Assembly: GCF_003387155.1 (NCBI RefSeq)
Contig: NZ_QUMT01000003.1
Coordinates: forward strand, 620,001 to 684,000
From: Roseateles depolymerans
GTDB lineage: Bacteria > Pseudomonadota > Gammaproteobacteria > Burkholderiales > Burkholderiaceae_C
DNA length: 64,000 bases
Direction: 5' to 3'
Positions 8,819-17,467 of the stretch are shown piece after piece. Position numbers and translations under genes: made by a program. The number at the start of each line of letters is the position of its first letter. The stretch's first letter is position 1. The notes below the pieces were generated by a model. That model searched no databases. It saw only the letters and a list, made by a program, of their open reading frames with translations, and had not been told where the DNA came from.

Positions 8819-9715
8819 TCAGCGTGTCAGCCGTTCAAGCGCTTCCTGGTACTTCTCGGAAGTCTTGGTGATGACGTCAGCGGGCAGCGTGGGCGGCGGT
8901 GCCACCTTGCCCCAGGGCTGGCCGTTGACGGTGGCCTGCTCCAGCCAGTCGCGCAGGAATTGCTTGTCGTAGCTGGGCGGGTTGCTGCCGACGGCGTAGC
9001 TTTCAGCCGGCCAGTAGCGGGACGAATCGGGCGTGAGCACCTCGTCCATGAGGGTCAGGGTGCCGTCGGCGTCCAGGCCGAATTCGAACTTGGTGTCGGC
9101 AATGATGATGCCCTTGGTCAAGGCGTAATCAGCCGCACGGCGGTAGAGCTGGATGGCGATGTCGCGCACCCGCTCGGCCATGTCGCGGCCGATGATGGCG
9201 ACGCAGCGCTCGAAGTCGATGTTCTCGTCGTGGTCGCCCATCTCGGCCTTGGTGGCCGGGGTGAAGATGGGCTCGGGCAGCTTGCTGGCGTTCTGCAGGC
9301 CGGGCGGCAGTTGCACGCCGCAGACGGTGCCGCTGGCCTTGTATTCGGACCAGCCGCTGCCGGCCAGGTAGCCGCGCACCACGGCTTCGATGGGCAGGGG
9401 CTTGAGCCGCTTGACCAGCATGGCGCGGCCACGGACCTGGTCCTGCTCATCCGCCGTCACGACCGACAGCGGATCGTCGCCGGTGAGGTGGTTGGGGACG
9501 ATGCCCTCGAGCTTGTCGAACCAGAACAGCGCCATCTGCGTCAGCAACGCGCCCTTGCCGGGAATGGGCTGGTCCATGATGACGTCGAAGGCCGAGATGC
9601 GGTCCGACGCGATCATCAGGATGCGGTCTTCACCCACGGCATAGTTCTCGCGCACCTTGCCGCGGGCAAGGAGGGGAAGGGAGCGGATGGAGGAGGTATG
9701 CAGGGCGGCGGTCAT
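8819..9715 (-). CDS. purC: Phosphoribosylaminoimidazole-succinocarboxamide synthase (SAICAR synthetase)
   Basis: 298 residues, the length of the yeast/betaproteobacterial form of PurC. Motifs seen are [14 protein letters not shown] (ATP-binding loop), [12 protein letters not shown], and the aspartate-binding region [13 protein letters not shown]. It joins aspartate to CAIR with ATP in purine synthesis, in the cytosol. A TAGAAT -10-like hexamer lies at 9764-9769 on the minus strand, about 46 nt upstream of the ATG. The gene for a TPR protein follows closely. The nearby fba is a frequent partner in Burkholderiales. Confidence 0.96.
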   Translation of the reverse strand: MTAALHTSSIRSLPLLARGKVRENYAVGEDRILMIASDRISAFDVIMDQPIPGKGALLTQMALFWFDKLEGIVPNHLTGDDPLSVVTADEQDQVRGRAMLVKRLKPLPIEAVVRGYLAGSGWSEYKASGTVCGVQLPPGLQNASKLPEPIFTPATKAEMGDHDENIDFERCVAIIGRDMAERVRDIAIQLYRRAADYALTKGIIIADTKFEFGLDADGTLTLMDEVLTPDSSRYWPAESYAVGSNPPSYDKQFLRDWLEQATVNGQPWGKVAPPPTLPADVITKTSEKYQEALERLTR

Positions 9716-9821
9716 GGACGGTGCGCACAGGGCAGTGCGAGGCTGGTGCGGGAGAACTTCGGGATTCTAGGGAAGTTCTGCGTCAGGTCCGAGATCCGCG
9801 CTTGTGGTTCTGGGGGGGCGG

Positions 9822-10265
9822 TCAGCCGGCTGTGGGCGGCTTGGTCGCGTCGAAGCCCGCATACTGCTCGATGAAGCGGGCCTTGCCCTCGCTGGCAAAG
9901 CGCGCTTCATCCCACGCGCCGGGCTCCAGGGCGGCAGCCCGGTCTTCCTTGAAGAGATAGGTCCAGGCCCGCAGGGGCAGGCCGTCCGGGCCGGTGATCA
10001 GCACTTCGCTGCGCTGGTAGTCGTCGCCTTCGAAGGCATCGAGCCGGGGCCAGGCGGCCTCGGGCAGGTCCAGGTAGACGCAGCCGGAGACATCGCCGCC
10101 GGTGTGGGGACGCAGGCCGGGATAGTCCTGGCCGCGGACCGGATGGCGCGCATGGTCCGCCAGTCGGGCCGGCTGCGGGGGATGGGCGGGCGCGGCGTCG
10201 GGTCCGCAGACCCGGGCCATGATGTCGGCCCACATGAGCGAGCCGTAGACGAAGAGGTGGGCCAC
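9822..10265 (-). CDS. Gamma-glutamylcyclotransferase-like (AIG2/GGCT fold) protein
   Basis: 147 residues if translation starts at the GTG 17 nt downstream of the fba stop. The N-terminal VYGSLM motif marks the GGCT fold, and the likely catalytic glutamate lies in DAFEGDDYQR. Family members release pyroglutamate from gamma-glutamyl amines, or act on other gamma-glutamyl compounds. The frame is open further upstream, but that part overlaps fba, so the GTG is preferred. The upstream sequence has no strong ribosome-binding site, so expression may depend on coupling to fba. The substrate is not known. Confidence 0.78.
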   Translation of the reverse strand: MAHLFVYGSLMWADIMARVCGPDAAPAHPPQPARLADHARHPVRGQDYPGLRPHTGGDVSGCVYLDLPEAAWPRLDAFEGDDYQRSEVLITGPDGLPLRAWTYLFKEDRAAALEPGAWDEARFASEGKARFIEQYAGFDATKPPTAG

Positions 10266-10281
10266 GTCGCCGCGCGCCGGT

Positions 10282-11346
10282 TTACTGCACCACCTGGGCC
10301 AGTTCGCCGCTGGCGTAGGCCTTGGCGGTGTCCGCCAGGCTGCGCGGCTTGATCTTGCCGGCCTGGCCTTCGCAGCCAAACTCCACATAGCGCTGCTTGC
10401 AGATCAGCTTGGCCGCTTCGCGGGCCGGCTTGAGCCACTCCCGGGCATCGAACTTTTCCGGGTTCTCATGCAGGAACTTGCGGACGGCGCCGGTCATGGC
10501 CAGGCGGATGTCGGTGTCGATGTTGATCTTGCGGACGCCATACTTGATGGCTTCCTGGATCTCCGACACTGGCACGCCGTAGGTTTCCTTCATGTTGCCG
10601 CCGTACTGGCGGATGATCTCCAGCAGGTCCTGGGGCACGCTGGAGGAGCCGTGCATGACCAGGTGGGTGTTGGGGATGCGGGCGTGGATTTCCTTGACGC
10701 GGCTGATGGCCAAAATGTCGCCGGTGGGCTGGCGGGTAAATTTGTAGGCGCCGTGGCTGGTGCCGATGGCAATGGCCAGCGCATCCAGACCGGTGGCCTT
10801 GACGAATTGCGCCGCTTCTTCAGGATCGGTCAGCAGGGAGGCATGGTCCAGCACGCCTTCGGCGCCGATGCCGTCTTCCTCACCGGCCATGCCGGTTTCG
10901 AGGGAGCCCAGGCAGCCGAGTTCGCCTTCGACGGTCACGCCGACGCGGTGCGACAGTTGCACCACTTGGCGGGTCACGTCGATGTTGTACTCGAAGGAGG
11001 CGGGCGTCTTGCCGTCGGGCATGAGCGAGCCGTCCATCATGACCGAGCTGAAGCCCAGGTCGATGGCGCCCTGGCAGATGGCCGGGGTTTGGCCGTGATC
11101 CTGGTGCATGACCAGGGGGATGTGGGGATACGCTTCGACTGCCGCCTGGATCAGGTGCTTGATGAAGCTTTCGCCGGCATATTTGCGGGCGCCGGCGCTG
11201 GCCTGGAGGATGACCGGGGCGTTGACTTCGTCAGCCGCCGCCATCACCGCCTGGACTTGCTCCAGGTTGTTGACGTTGAATGCAGGAATGCCATAGCCCT
11301 GTTCAGCGGCATGATCCAGCAGTTGGCGCATCGAGACGAGTGCCAT
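10282..11346 (-). CDS. fba: Class II fructose-1,6-bisphosphate aldolase, zinc-dependent
   Basis: 354 residues starting at [20 protein letters not shown], preceded by a GGAGA ribosome-binding site. Class II features are the zinc-binding MHQDHGQ, the [10 protein letters not shown] segment with an active-site Asp, and the phosphate-binding [10 protein letters not shown] loop. It cleaves fructose-1,6-bisphosphate in glycolysis and makes it in gluconeogenesis. Length and sequence match the CbbA-like form of betaproteobacteria. A minus-strand TAGAAT hexamer at 11430-11435 could be its -10 element. It is part of a dispersed glycolytic cluster with pyk and pgk. Confidence 0.96.
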   Translation of the reverse strand: MALVSMRQLLDHAAEQGYGIPAFNVNNLEQVQAVMAAADEVNAPVILQASAGARKYAGESFIKHLIQAAVEAYPHIPLVMHQDHGQTPAICQGAIDLGFSSVMMDGSLMPDGKTPASFEYNIDVTRQVVQLSHRVGVTVEGELGCLGSLETGMAGEEDGIGAEGVLDHASLLTDPEEAAQFVKATGLDALAIAIGTSHGAYKFTRQPTGDILAISRVKEIHARIPNTHLVMHGSSSVPQDLLEIIRQYGGNMKETYGVPVSEIQEAIKYGVRKINIDTDIRLAMTGAVRKFLHENPEKFDAREWLKPAREAAKLICKQRYVEFGCEGQAGKIKPRSLADTAKAYASGELAQVVQ

Positions 11347-11635
11347 GAGAGTTCTCCGGAGAAGTGAATAATTCTTGAGGCGTGGACGCACCCGGGGGCA
11401 GGCGATGTAACCACGCCGTAACTGCAACGATTCTAGCCAGCCCCTGTGAGGTCCCTGTGTCGGCAGCTGTAACGTCCCCCAAACAAGTGCTGCGAGCCAT
11501 GGAGGAGCCGCGTTCACAGTCGCCCCTGGAACGGGGGTCTGTGCGCTTGCACACCGACAAGCGGCGCCGGTAGGCTTGCGGACCAGGGGGAGCAAACTTC
11601 GTGCCTTCGCCCCAAGCTGTCATTCGTGGAGTTTC

Positions 11636-12655
11636 ATGACCCGTCTTGTGCTGGACCAGTTGACGTTGTGGATCACCGCCGCTGCCAATGAACATGGGCT
11701 GGATCTGGCCTCGTATGTGGAGGAGCGCACCGGCGCGAGTCGGCGGGCGGCGCAGGCGGCGCTGAAGCGGCTGGTGGACGCCCAGTGGCTGGTGCGCAGT
11801 GGGACGGGACGGCGTCCGATGTACGCCCCCGGTCCGCTGCGGCAGGTGGTGCGCAGCTTCACGCTGCACCAGTTGCAGGAGGACGTGGCTTGGCAACGGG
11901 ATTTCGCGCCCCACTTTGATTTCCCCCGGCATGTGCAGCGGATGGTGCAGCATGCCTTCACCGAGCTGGTGAACAACGCGATTGATCACAGCGGCGGGAC
12001 GAGCGTGACGGTGTCGCTGCGGCAGACGCCGCGGCATGCGCAGTTGCTGGTGTCGGACGATGGATGCGGAGTGTTCGAGAAGATCTGCGGCACCTACGAG
12101 CTGACCGATGCTCAGCATGCGATGCTCGAATTGAGCAAGGGCCGGCTGACGACCCAGCCTCAGGCCCACACCGGGCGGGGGCTGTTCTTCAGTTCGCAGT
12201 TGGCGGATGTGTTCGATATCCATGCCAACGGAAAAGCCTTCCAGCGACGCGCCTGGGAAGGCAACGCCTGGCAACCCGGGCGCGGGCTTTCGCGTCAGGG
12301 AAGCTCCATCTACATGGCCGTTTCTCTGGACACCTCCCGAACCCTCGATCAAGTCCTCGGTCAGTGGAGCATCGACGGCTCCGGCATCGCGTTCGATCAG
12401 ACACGCGTCATGCTTCAGCTCGTCGTCGGGCCAGGTCAGATGCTCGACTCCCGCGCCCAAGCGCGCCGTGTGGCCACCCGGTTGCCTCAATTCAAACGCG
12501 CTGAAGTCGACTTCGCTGGCGTCGAGGATGTCGGGCATGCGTTCGCCGATGAGCTGTTTCGGGTGTTCGCTAAAGCGCATCAGGAAGTGGAACTCGTGCC
12601 GGTCAATATGTCGCCCAGGGTCGCTGCGTTGGTGGAGGCGGTGAAGAACGTTTGA
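11636..12655 (+). CDS. Winged-helix/HATPase/STAS-like (DUF4325) regulatory protein
   Basis: 339 residues starting at MTRLVLDQLTLW, with GTGGAG upstream. Three parts can be seen: an N-terminal winged-helix-like domain (about 1-70, with ASRRAAQAALKRLVDAQWLV resembling a recognition helix), a GHKL ATPase domain (about 90-215; N-box TELVNNAIDHS at 109-119, G1 box DDGCGVF at 141-147, then GRGLFFSS), and a C-terminal STAS-like DUF4325 domain (about 240-339, DFAGVEDVGHAFADELFRVF). There is no histidine phosphoacceptor or receiver domain. The layout suggests an anti-sigma-type kinase joined to its own STAS-like partner and a DNA-binding head. Function is not established. Confidence 0.75.
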   Translation: MTRLVLDQLTLWITAAANEHGLDLASYVEERTGASRRAAQAALKRLVDAQWLVRSGTGRRPMYAPGPLRQVVRSFTLHQLQEDVAWQRDFAPHFDFPRHVQRMVQHAFTELVNNAIDHSGGTSVTVSLRQTPRHAQLLVSDDGCGVFEKICGTYELTDAQHAMLELSKGRLTTQPQAHTGRGLFFSSQLADVFDIHANGKAFQRRAWEGNAWQPGRGLSRQGSSIYMAVSLDTSRTLDQVLGQWSIDGSGIAFDQTRVMLQLVVGPGQMLDSRAQARRVATRLPQFKRAEVDFAGVEDVGHAFADELFRVFAKAHQEVELVPVNMSPRVAALVEAVKNV

Positions 12656-12734
12656 AGCGGTGTTCGAACGGTCGTGTTTTTGGCGTGGATCGGCGGGGGG
12701 GGAGTTGTCACGGCGCGCTGGGGGGGCCGAGCGA

Positions 12735-12977
12735 GGAAGCAGGATGGGGGCGGGCTGGGGGTTGCGAGTCCGGAGGTCTTGAGGGCAAAGCCCTCAAGAC
12801 TCCCCTGCGGTGCTCGGAAGTCGGGGCGGGCCCAACTCGCTTCGCTCACCTTCGGCTCGCTACGCTCAAACAGCCGGTCCCTCTAGCTAGTCATTGATGC
12901 GCGCTCCGCGCGCCCCCGACTTCCTCCGCTCCTCGGCTCCTCCCACGCAACCCCCAGCCCGCCCCCATCCCGCTTCC
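12735..12977. repeat. 243-nt element with 32-bp terminal inverted repeats and nested hairpins
   Basis: The left arm 12735-12766 is the reverse complement of the right arm 12946-12977 with one mismatch in 32 positions. Inside are an 11-bp inverted repeat (12816-12826 with 12914-12924), a hairpin at 12776-12800 and the short hairpin GCGCGCTCCGCGCGC at 12899-12913. The match continues weakly outward: GCGCTG at 12715-12720 faces CAGCGC at 12988-12993. I see no coding sequence with plausible composition. The element lies between two convergent genes. It may be a MITE-like or REP-like dispersed repeat, or a structured RNA; copies elsewhere in the genome would decide. Confidence 0.7.
12776..12800. 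repeat. 11-bp perfect hairpin within the inverted-repeat element
   Basis: GTCTTGAGGGC pairs with GCCCTCAAGAC around an AAA loop. No T-run follows on either strand, so it does not look like a standard intrinsic terminator. It is 120 nt downstream of the winged-helix/HATPase gene stop and could still stabilise or end that transcript. Confidence 0.6.
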
Positions 12978-13060
12978 CTTCCCCGTTCAGCGCACACTCG
13001 GGGAAAAACTCCCCCCTTCAAGACCTTCAGCCTTGGGAGGAAACAACAGGGGTCAGCGCG

Positions 13061-13162
13061 CAGCAGTCAGCAGTCAGCAGTCAGCAGTCAGCAGTCAGCG
13101 GTTAGCCGTTAGCCGTTAGCCGTTAGCCGTTAGCCGTTAGCCGTTAGCCGTTAGCCGTTAGC
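13061..13162. repeat. Heptamer tandem repeats (AGTCAGC type, then GTTAGCC type)
   Basis: From 13061 to about 13099 the unit AGTCAGC (read as CAGCAGT) repeats about five times. It changes at 13100 into GTTAGCC, repeated eight times without error at 13101-13156 and ending in a partial copy at 13157-13162. The two units differ at a few positions and share the AGC core, so one array probably evolved from the other. The array lies in the convergent gap just past the pyk stop, so it is not a promoter. The rest of the gap from 12656 to 13221 holds the inverted-repeat element and no gene that I can support. Confidence 0.9.
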
Positions 13163-13221
13163 GTTTTGGAGGTTAGCGGTTGGCGGCTTTCGCTTGGCGT
13201 CCAGCGTCTCGGCTCTCTGGC

Positions 13222-14652
13222 TCAGCCGACGCGGCAGACCTTCAGCATGTTCGTGCCGCCGGGGTAGCCCATCGGCTCGCCGCAGGTGATCGCGTAGGTG
13301 TCTCCCGGCTTGAGCACGCCGCGCGCGACCAGCAGCTCTTCCGCCGCCTTCAAGGCCTGGTCACGGTCATCAAAGTTGGGCATCAGCACCGGCGTGACAT
13401 TGCGGTAGAGCGCCATCTTGCGGTGGGTCAGCACTTGCGATGTCAGCGCATAGATCGGGACATGGATGCGGTGACGGCTCATCCACAGTGCCGTCGAACC
13501 CGACTCGGTCAGCGCAACGATGGCCTTGCAGCCCAAATGGTGCGCAGTGAAGAGCGCGCCCATGGCGATGGACTGGTCAATGCGGCCAAACTGCCGGTTG
13601 GCAAAGTCAGTGTCCAGGCTCACGAATTCGGCGTTCTCCGCCTCCAGCGCAATGCTGGCCATCTGCTCGATGGTCTCGACCGGGAAGCGGCCCGCGGCCG
13701 TCTCGGCACTCAGCATGACCGCATCGGTGCCGTCCAGCACGGCATTGGCGACGTCGGACACCTCCGCACGCGTAGGCACCGGGTTGACGATCATGGACTC
13801 CATCATTTGCGTGGCCGTGATGCAGAGCTTGTCCAGCTCCAGCGCCATGCGGATCATGCGCTTTTGCAGCGCCGGAACCGCCGCATGGCCCACTTCCACG
13901 GCCAGGTCGCCCCGCGCCACCATGATGCCGTCGCTGGCCTTGAGGATGGCTTCCAGGTGCGGAATGGCTTCGTAGCGCTCGATCTTGGCAATCATGCCGG
14001 GCTTGTGGCGCCAGCGCTCACCCGCCACGTTGGCCAGTTGCCGGGCCATTTCCATGTCGGTGGCATTCTTGGGGAAGCTCACCGCCAGGTATTCGCACTG
14101 GAAGGACATCGCCGTCTTGATGTCCTCCATGTCCTTGGCCGTCAGAGCCGGCGCCGTGAGGCCGCCGCCCTGCTTGTTGATGCCCTTGTTGTTGGACAGC
14201 TCACCGCCCTGCTTGACGATGGTGTGCACCTGCGAGCCGCGCACCGACTCCACCGTCAGCACCAGCAGGCCGTCATTGAGCAGCAAGGTGTCGCCAGGCT
14301 TCACGTCGCGCGGCAGTTCCTTGTAGTCCAGGCCCACGCACTGTTCATTGCCCAGCTCGGTACGGTCGGCATCCAGCACAAAAGGCGTGCCGTTGATCAG
14401 CTCGATCTTGCCGTTCTCGAACTTGCCCACCCGAATCTTGGGGCCCTGCAGGTCGGCCATGATGGCCACTTCCTTGCCGGCCCGCGCCGCCGCTTCCCGC
14501 ACCAGACGCGCACGGTCAATGTGATCCTGCGCCTTGCCGTGCGAGAAGTTCAGACGCACCACGTCCACCCCCGACTGAATCATCCGCTCCAGCACCTCCG
14601 GCGAAGAAGATGCAGGACCCAGGGTAGCGACGATCTTGGTGGCGCGGAACAT
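13222..14652 (-). CDS. pyk: Pyruvate kinase
   Basis: 476 residues. The start MFRATKIVATLGPAS and the segment DVVRLNFSHG are the conserved N-terminal active-site strand. Further in are MADLQGPKIRVG, the lysine/Mg motif MVARGDLAVEVG and the TQMMESMI segment, in the right order. A C-terminal allosteric domain of normal length follows. It converts phosphoenolpyruvate and ADP to pyruvate and ATP. The gene is minus strand, 140 nt downstream of maeB; an 8-bp hairpin at 14748-14778 lies between them. Confidence 0.97.
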   Translation of the reverse strand: MFRATKIVATLGPASSSPEVLERMIQSGVDVVRLNFSHGKAQDHIDRARLVREAAARAGKEVAIMADLQGPKIRVGKFENGKIELINGTPFVLDADRTELGNEQCVGLDYKELPRDVKPGDTLLLNDGLLVLTVESVRGSQVHTIVKQGGELSNNKGINKQGGGLTAPALTAKDMEDIKTAMSFQCEYLAVSFPKNATDMEMARQLANVAGERWRHKPGMIAKIERYEAIPHLEAILKASDGIMVARGDLAVEVGHAAVPALQKRMIRMALELDKLCITATQMMESMIVNPVPTRAEVSDVANAVLDGTDAVMLSAETAAGRFPVETIEQMASIALEAENAEFVSLDTDFANRQFGRIDQSIAMGALFTAHHLGCKAIVALTESGSTALWMSRHRIHVPIYALTSQVLTHRKMALYRNVTPVLMPNFDDRDQALKAAEELLVARGVLKPGDTYAITCGEPMGYPGGTNMLKVCRVG

Positions 14653-14747
14653 GGCGTTGTCTCGGTCTGAAATTTAGTTACAGCAGCCGATTATGGATCG
14701 CATCCAGGTCGGCGAGAGGTTCCTGAAGGTTACCAGCGGGTTTCCAA

Positions 14748-14778
14748 CACGGGGAACCGGCAAGCGCGGCTCCCCGTG
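14748..14778 (-). terminator. Hairpin between maeB and pyk, weak terminator candidate
   Basis: CACGGGGA (14748-14755) pairs with TCCCCGTG (14771-14778), just after the maeB stop on the minus strand. There is no clear T-run behind the stem, so termination may be partial or the hairpin may only protect the maeB 3' end. Confidence 0.45.
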
Positions 14779-14792
14779 CGAACCTCAGACAG

Positions 14793-17114
14793 TCAGGCCG
14801 CCCGGTTGGCCTGGACGTCCGCCACCGCCAGCGCCGTCATGTTGACGATGCGGCGCACCGTGGCCGACGGCGTCAGGATGTGCACCGGACGCGCCGCCCC
14901 CAGCAGGATGGGGCCCACCGTGACGCCCTGGCCGCCGACGATCTTCAGCACGTTGAAGAGGATGTTGGCCGCATCCAGCGTCGGCAGCACCAGCAGGTTG
15001 GCCTCGCCCTTGAGGGTGCTGTCCGGCAGGAAGGTGTGACGCACGTCCTCGGAAAGAGCGGCGTCACCATGCATTTCGCCGTCGCATTCCACGTCCGGAT
15101 GCTGTTCGACGAAGAGGTCACGCGCCTCGCGCATCTTCACCGCCGACGGCCGCTTGCTGGAACCGAACATCGAATGCGAGAGGAAGGCCAGCTTGGGCGG
15201 CAGGCCAAAGCGCTTGAGCTCGTCCACCGCCTGAGCCGCAATTTCTGCAAGCTGGTCGGCATCCGGGTCGTCATTGACGAAGGTGTCGGCAATGAACAGG
15301 GTGCGCTGGTCCAGCATGAGCGCATTCATGGTGGCGAAGTTGCGCACGCCGGGCTTGAGGCCAATGAGGTTGTTGACATGCTCCAGGTGAGAGTCAAACC
15401 GGCCGACCAGGCCGCAGATCATGGCGTCCGCATCGCCCAGGTGGATGGCCAGCGCCCCAATGGTGGTGTTGGAGCGGCGCACCGCCGACTTGGACATCTC
15501 CGGCGTGAAGCCCTCGCGGCCCATGATCTGGTGATACGCCTCCCAGTACTGGCGGAAGCGGGCATCGTTCTCGGGGTCGATGACGGCCACATCCTCGCCC
15601 AGCTTCAGGCGCAGGCCCGCACGCTGGATGCGCATCTGGATGACTTCCGGACGTCCGATCAGCGTGGGACGGGCCAGGCCTTCATCCAGCGCGACCTGCA
15701 CGGCGCGCAGCACGCGTTCGTCCTCGCCTTCCGCATAGATGACACGGGCCGGCGAGGCCTTGGCCGCAGCAAACACCGGGCGCATGAACATGCCGGTCTG
15801 GTAGACGAAGCGCGAGAGCTGCTCGCGGTAGGCGTCCATGTCCTGGATCGGCCGCGTGGCCACGCCGGACTCCGCCGCTGCCTTGGCCACCGCCGGCGCA
15901 ATACGCAAGATCAGGCGGGCATCAAAGGGCTTGGGAATGATGTAGTCCGGGCCGAAGACCAGCTCCTGGCCTGCATAGGCCGCCGCCACTTCCGGCGGTG
16001 TCTCGGCCTTGGCCAGCGCGGCAATCTCGCGCACGCAGGCCAGCTTCATGGCTTCGGTGATCTTGGTGGCGCCACAGTCCAGCGCGCCGCGGAAGATGTA
16101 GGGGAAGCACAGCACGTTGTTGACCTGGTTCGGATAGTCCGAACGGCCCGTGGCCATGATGCAGTCCGGCCGCGCCTGCTTGGCCAGCTCCGGACGGATC
16201 TCCGGCTCCGGATTGGCCAGCGCCAGGATGATGGGCTGGCGGGCCATGGTGGCCACCATCTCACCGGTCAGCACGCCCGCAGCGGAGCAGCCCAGGAAGA
16301 CGTCAGCCCCCTGCACCACGTCCGCCAGGGTGCGGGCCGGCGTGGTCTGGCAGTACCGGCGTTTGGACTCGTCCAGCTTGGACGCATCGGCACGGTCGGT
16401 CTGGATGACACCCTTGGAGTCCACGACGAAGATGTTCTCGCGCTTGACGCCCAGGCCCACCATCACGTCCAGGCAGGCAATGGCCGCAGCGCCCGCGCCC
16501 GACACCGCCACCTTGACCGCCCCAATGTCCTTGCCCACCAGCTCCAGGCCGTTGAGCAGCGCCGCGCTGGAGATGATGGCCGTGCCGTGCTGGTCGTCGT
16601 GGAAGACCGGAATGTTCATCCGGGCGCTGAGCTGCTTCTCGATGTAGAAGCACTCCGGCGCCTTGATGTCTTCCAAATTGATGCCGCCCAGCGTGGGCTC
16701 CATCGCCGCAATGATCTCGACCAGCTTGTCCGGGTCCCGCTCGGCCAGCTCGATGTCAAACACATCAATGCCGGCAAACTTCTTGAACAGGCAGCCCTTG
16801 CCCTCCATCACCGGCTTGGCAGCTAGCGGACCGATGTCGCCCAGGCCCAGCACCGCCGTGCCATTGGTGATCACTCCCACCAGGTTGCCCCGCGAGGTGT
16901 ACTCCGCCGCCAGGGTCGGGTCCTTCTCGATGTCCAGGCACGGATACGCCACCCCCGGCGAATACGCCAGGGACAGGTCGCGCTGGTTGGACAGGGCCTT
17001 GGTCGGCGTGACGGCAATCTTGCCGCGGGTCGGCAGGCGGTGATAGTCCAGCGCAGCCTCACGCAGCGCCGCTTCGGCAGGACTCAGGCCGTGGCCGTCG
17101 TTGTGTTCACTCAT
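14793..17114 (-). CDS. maeB: NADP-dependent malic enzyme with C-terminal phosphotransacetylase-like domain
   Basis: 773 residues from [14 protein letters not shown], chosen because GGAGAACC lies just upstream; an in-frame start 11 codons earlier has no such site. The first 430 residues are malic enzyme: [30 protein letters not shown], the substrate/metal region [12 protein letters not shown], and the nucleotide-binding [13 protein letters not shown]. Residues from about 440 are a phosphate acetyltransferase-like domain ([14 protein letters not shown]...), which in this family usually regulates rather than catalyses. It decarboxylates malate to pyruvate and makes NADPH. It sits upstream of pyk on the same strand, so both feed the pyruvate node. 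Confidence 0.95.
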   Translation of the reverse strand: MSEHNDGHGLSPAEAALREAALDYHRLPTRGKIAVTPTKALSNQRDLSLAYSPGVAYPCLDIEKDPTLAAEYTSRGNLVGVITNGTAVLGLGDIGPLAAKPVMEGKGCLFKKFAGIDVFDIELAERDPDKLVEIIAAMEPTLGGINLEDIKAPECFYIEKQLSARMNIPVFHDDQHGTAIISSAALLNGLELVGKDIGAVKVAVSGAGAAAIACLDVMVGLGVKRENIFVVDSKGVIQTDRADASKLDESKRRYCQTTPARTLADVVQGADVFLGCSAAGVLTGEMVATMARQPIILALANPEPEIRPELAKQARPDCIMATGRSDYPNQVNNVLCFPYIFRGALDCGATKITEAMKLACVREIAALAKAETPPEVAAAYAGQELVFGPDYIIPKPFDARLILRIAPAVAKAAAESGVATRPIQDMDAYREQLSRFVYQTGMFMRPVFAAAKASPARVIYAEGEDERVLRAVQVALDEGLARPTLIGRPEVIQMRIQRAGLRLKLGEDVAVIDPENDARFRQYWEAYHQIMGREGFTPEMSKSAVRRSNTTIGALAIHLGDADAMICGLVGRFDSHLEHVNNLIGLKPGVRNFATMNALMLDQRTLFIADTFVNDDPDADQLAEIAAQAVDELKRFGLPPKLAFLSHSMFGSSKRPSAVKMREARDLFVEQHPDVECDGEMHGDAALSEDVRHTFLPDSTLKGEANLLVLPTLDAANILFNVLKIVGGQGVTVGPILLGAARPVHILTPSATVRRIVNMTALAVADVQANRAA

Positions 17115-17467
17115 GCGGGTTCTCCATCGCGACCTATCGCGAACCATCGCGAATCGGGATCTGAATTCGACAGGGGTTGAATCGGCAGCCAGCAGCCTTC
17201 AGGCCGCCATGCGCCCCATTAGACAGGAGCCCCTACTCCCGCAAACGGGCCCGAAGCTTAAAGGCTGTTGAAAGCCCGTGCCGATGCTTTCAGTTTTGAC
17301 TTCCATGCAAAGATGGCCTTCGATCGGGCGCTGTCCAACCCCCTGGCTGCAACATTCGCACAACACCTGGAGAGCGCTCCCCAGAAACCGCAGCTGCAAC
17401 GACATGTTTCTGAGGCATGCCCTCCCTAGAATCGCGCCCGCCTCCCAGCCTTCGTGATTGCCAGAGC
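17115..17467. other. Divergent intergenic region between maeB and pstS
   Basis: 353 nt without a supportable gene. It holds the GGAGAACC ribosome-binding site for maeB at its left edge and a TAGAAT hexamer at 17427-17432 that could be the -10 of pstS. I looked for the paired CTGTCAT-type repeats of a Pho box and found no convincing copy. Confidence 0.5.

Noticed and set aside
12652-13112. Short open frames over the inverted-repeat element and the heptamer array
   Set aside because: They follow the hairpins and tandem repeats and have no ribosome-binding site or recognisable sequence.
13061-13162. A CRISPR array
   Set aside because: The units are heptamers with no spacers, and no cas genes are nearby.
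13180-14670. A long open frame (496 codons) on the plus strand opposite pyk
   Set aside because: It is the antisense of the strongly supported pyk gene, has His/Arg/Gln-rich composition with no familiar motif, and arises from the third-position GC bias.
14880-16826. A 648-codon plus-strand frame opposite maeB
   Set aside because: Antisense shadow of maeB; no motif, no start signal and odd amino acid composition.
17231-17467. A Pho box upstream of pstS
   Set aside because: No paired CTGTCAT-type repeats with 4-nt spacing; the closest match (CTGTCCA) has no good partner.
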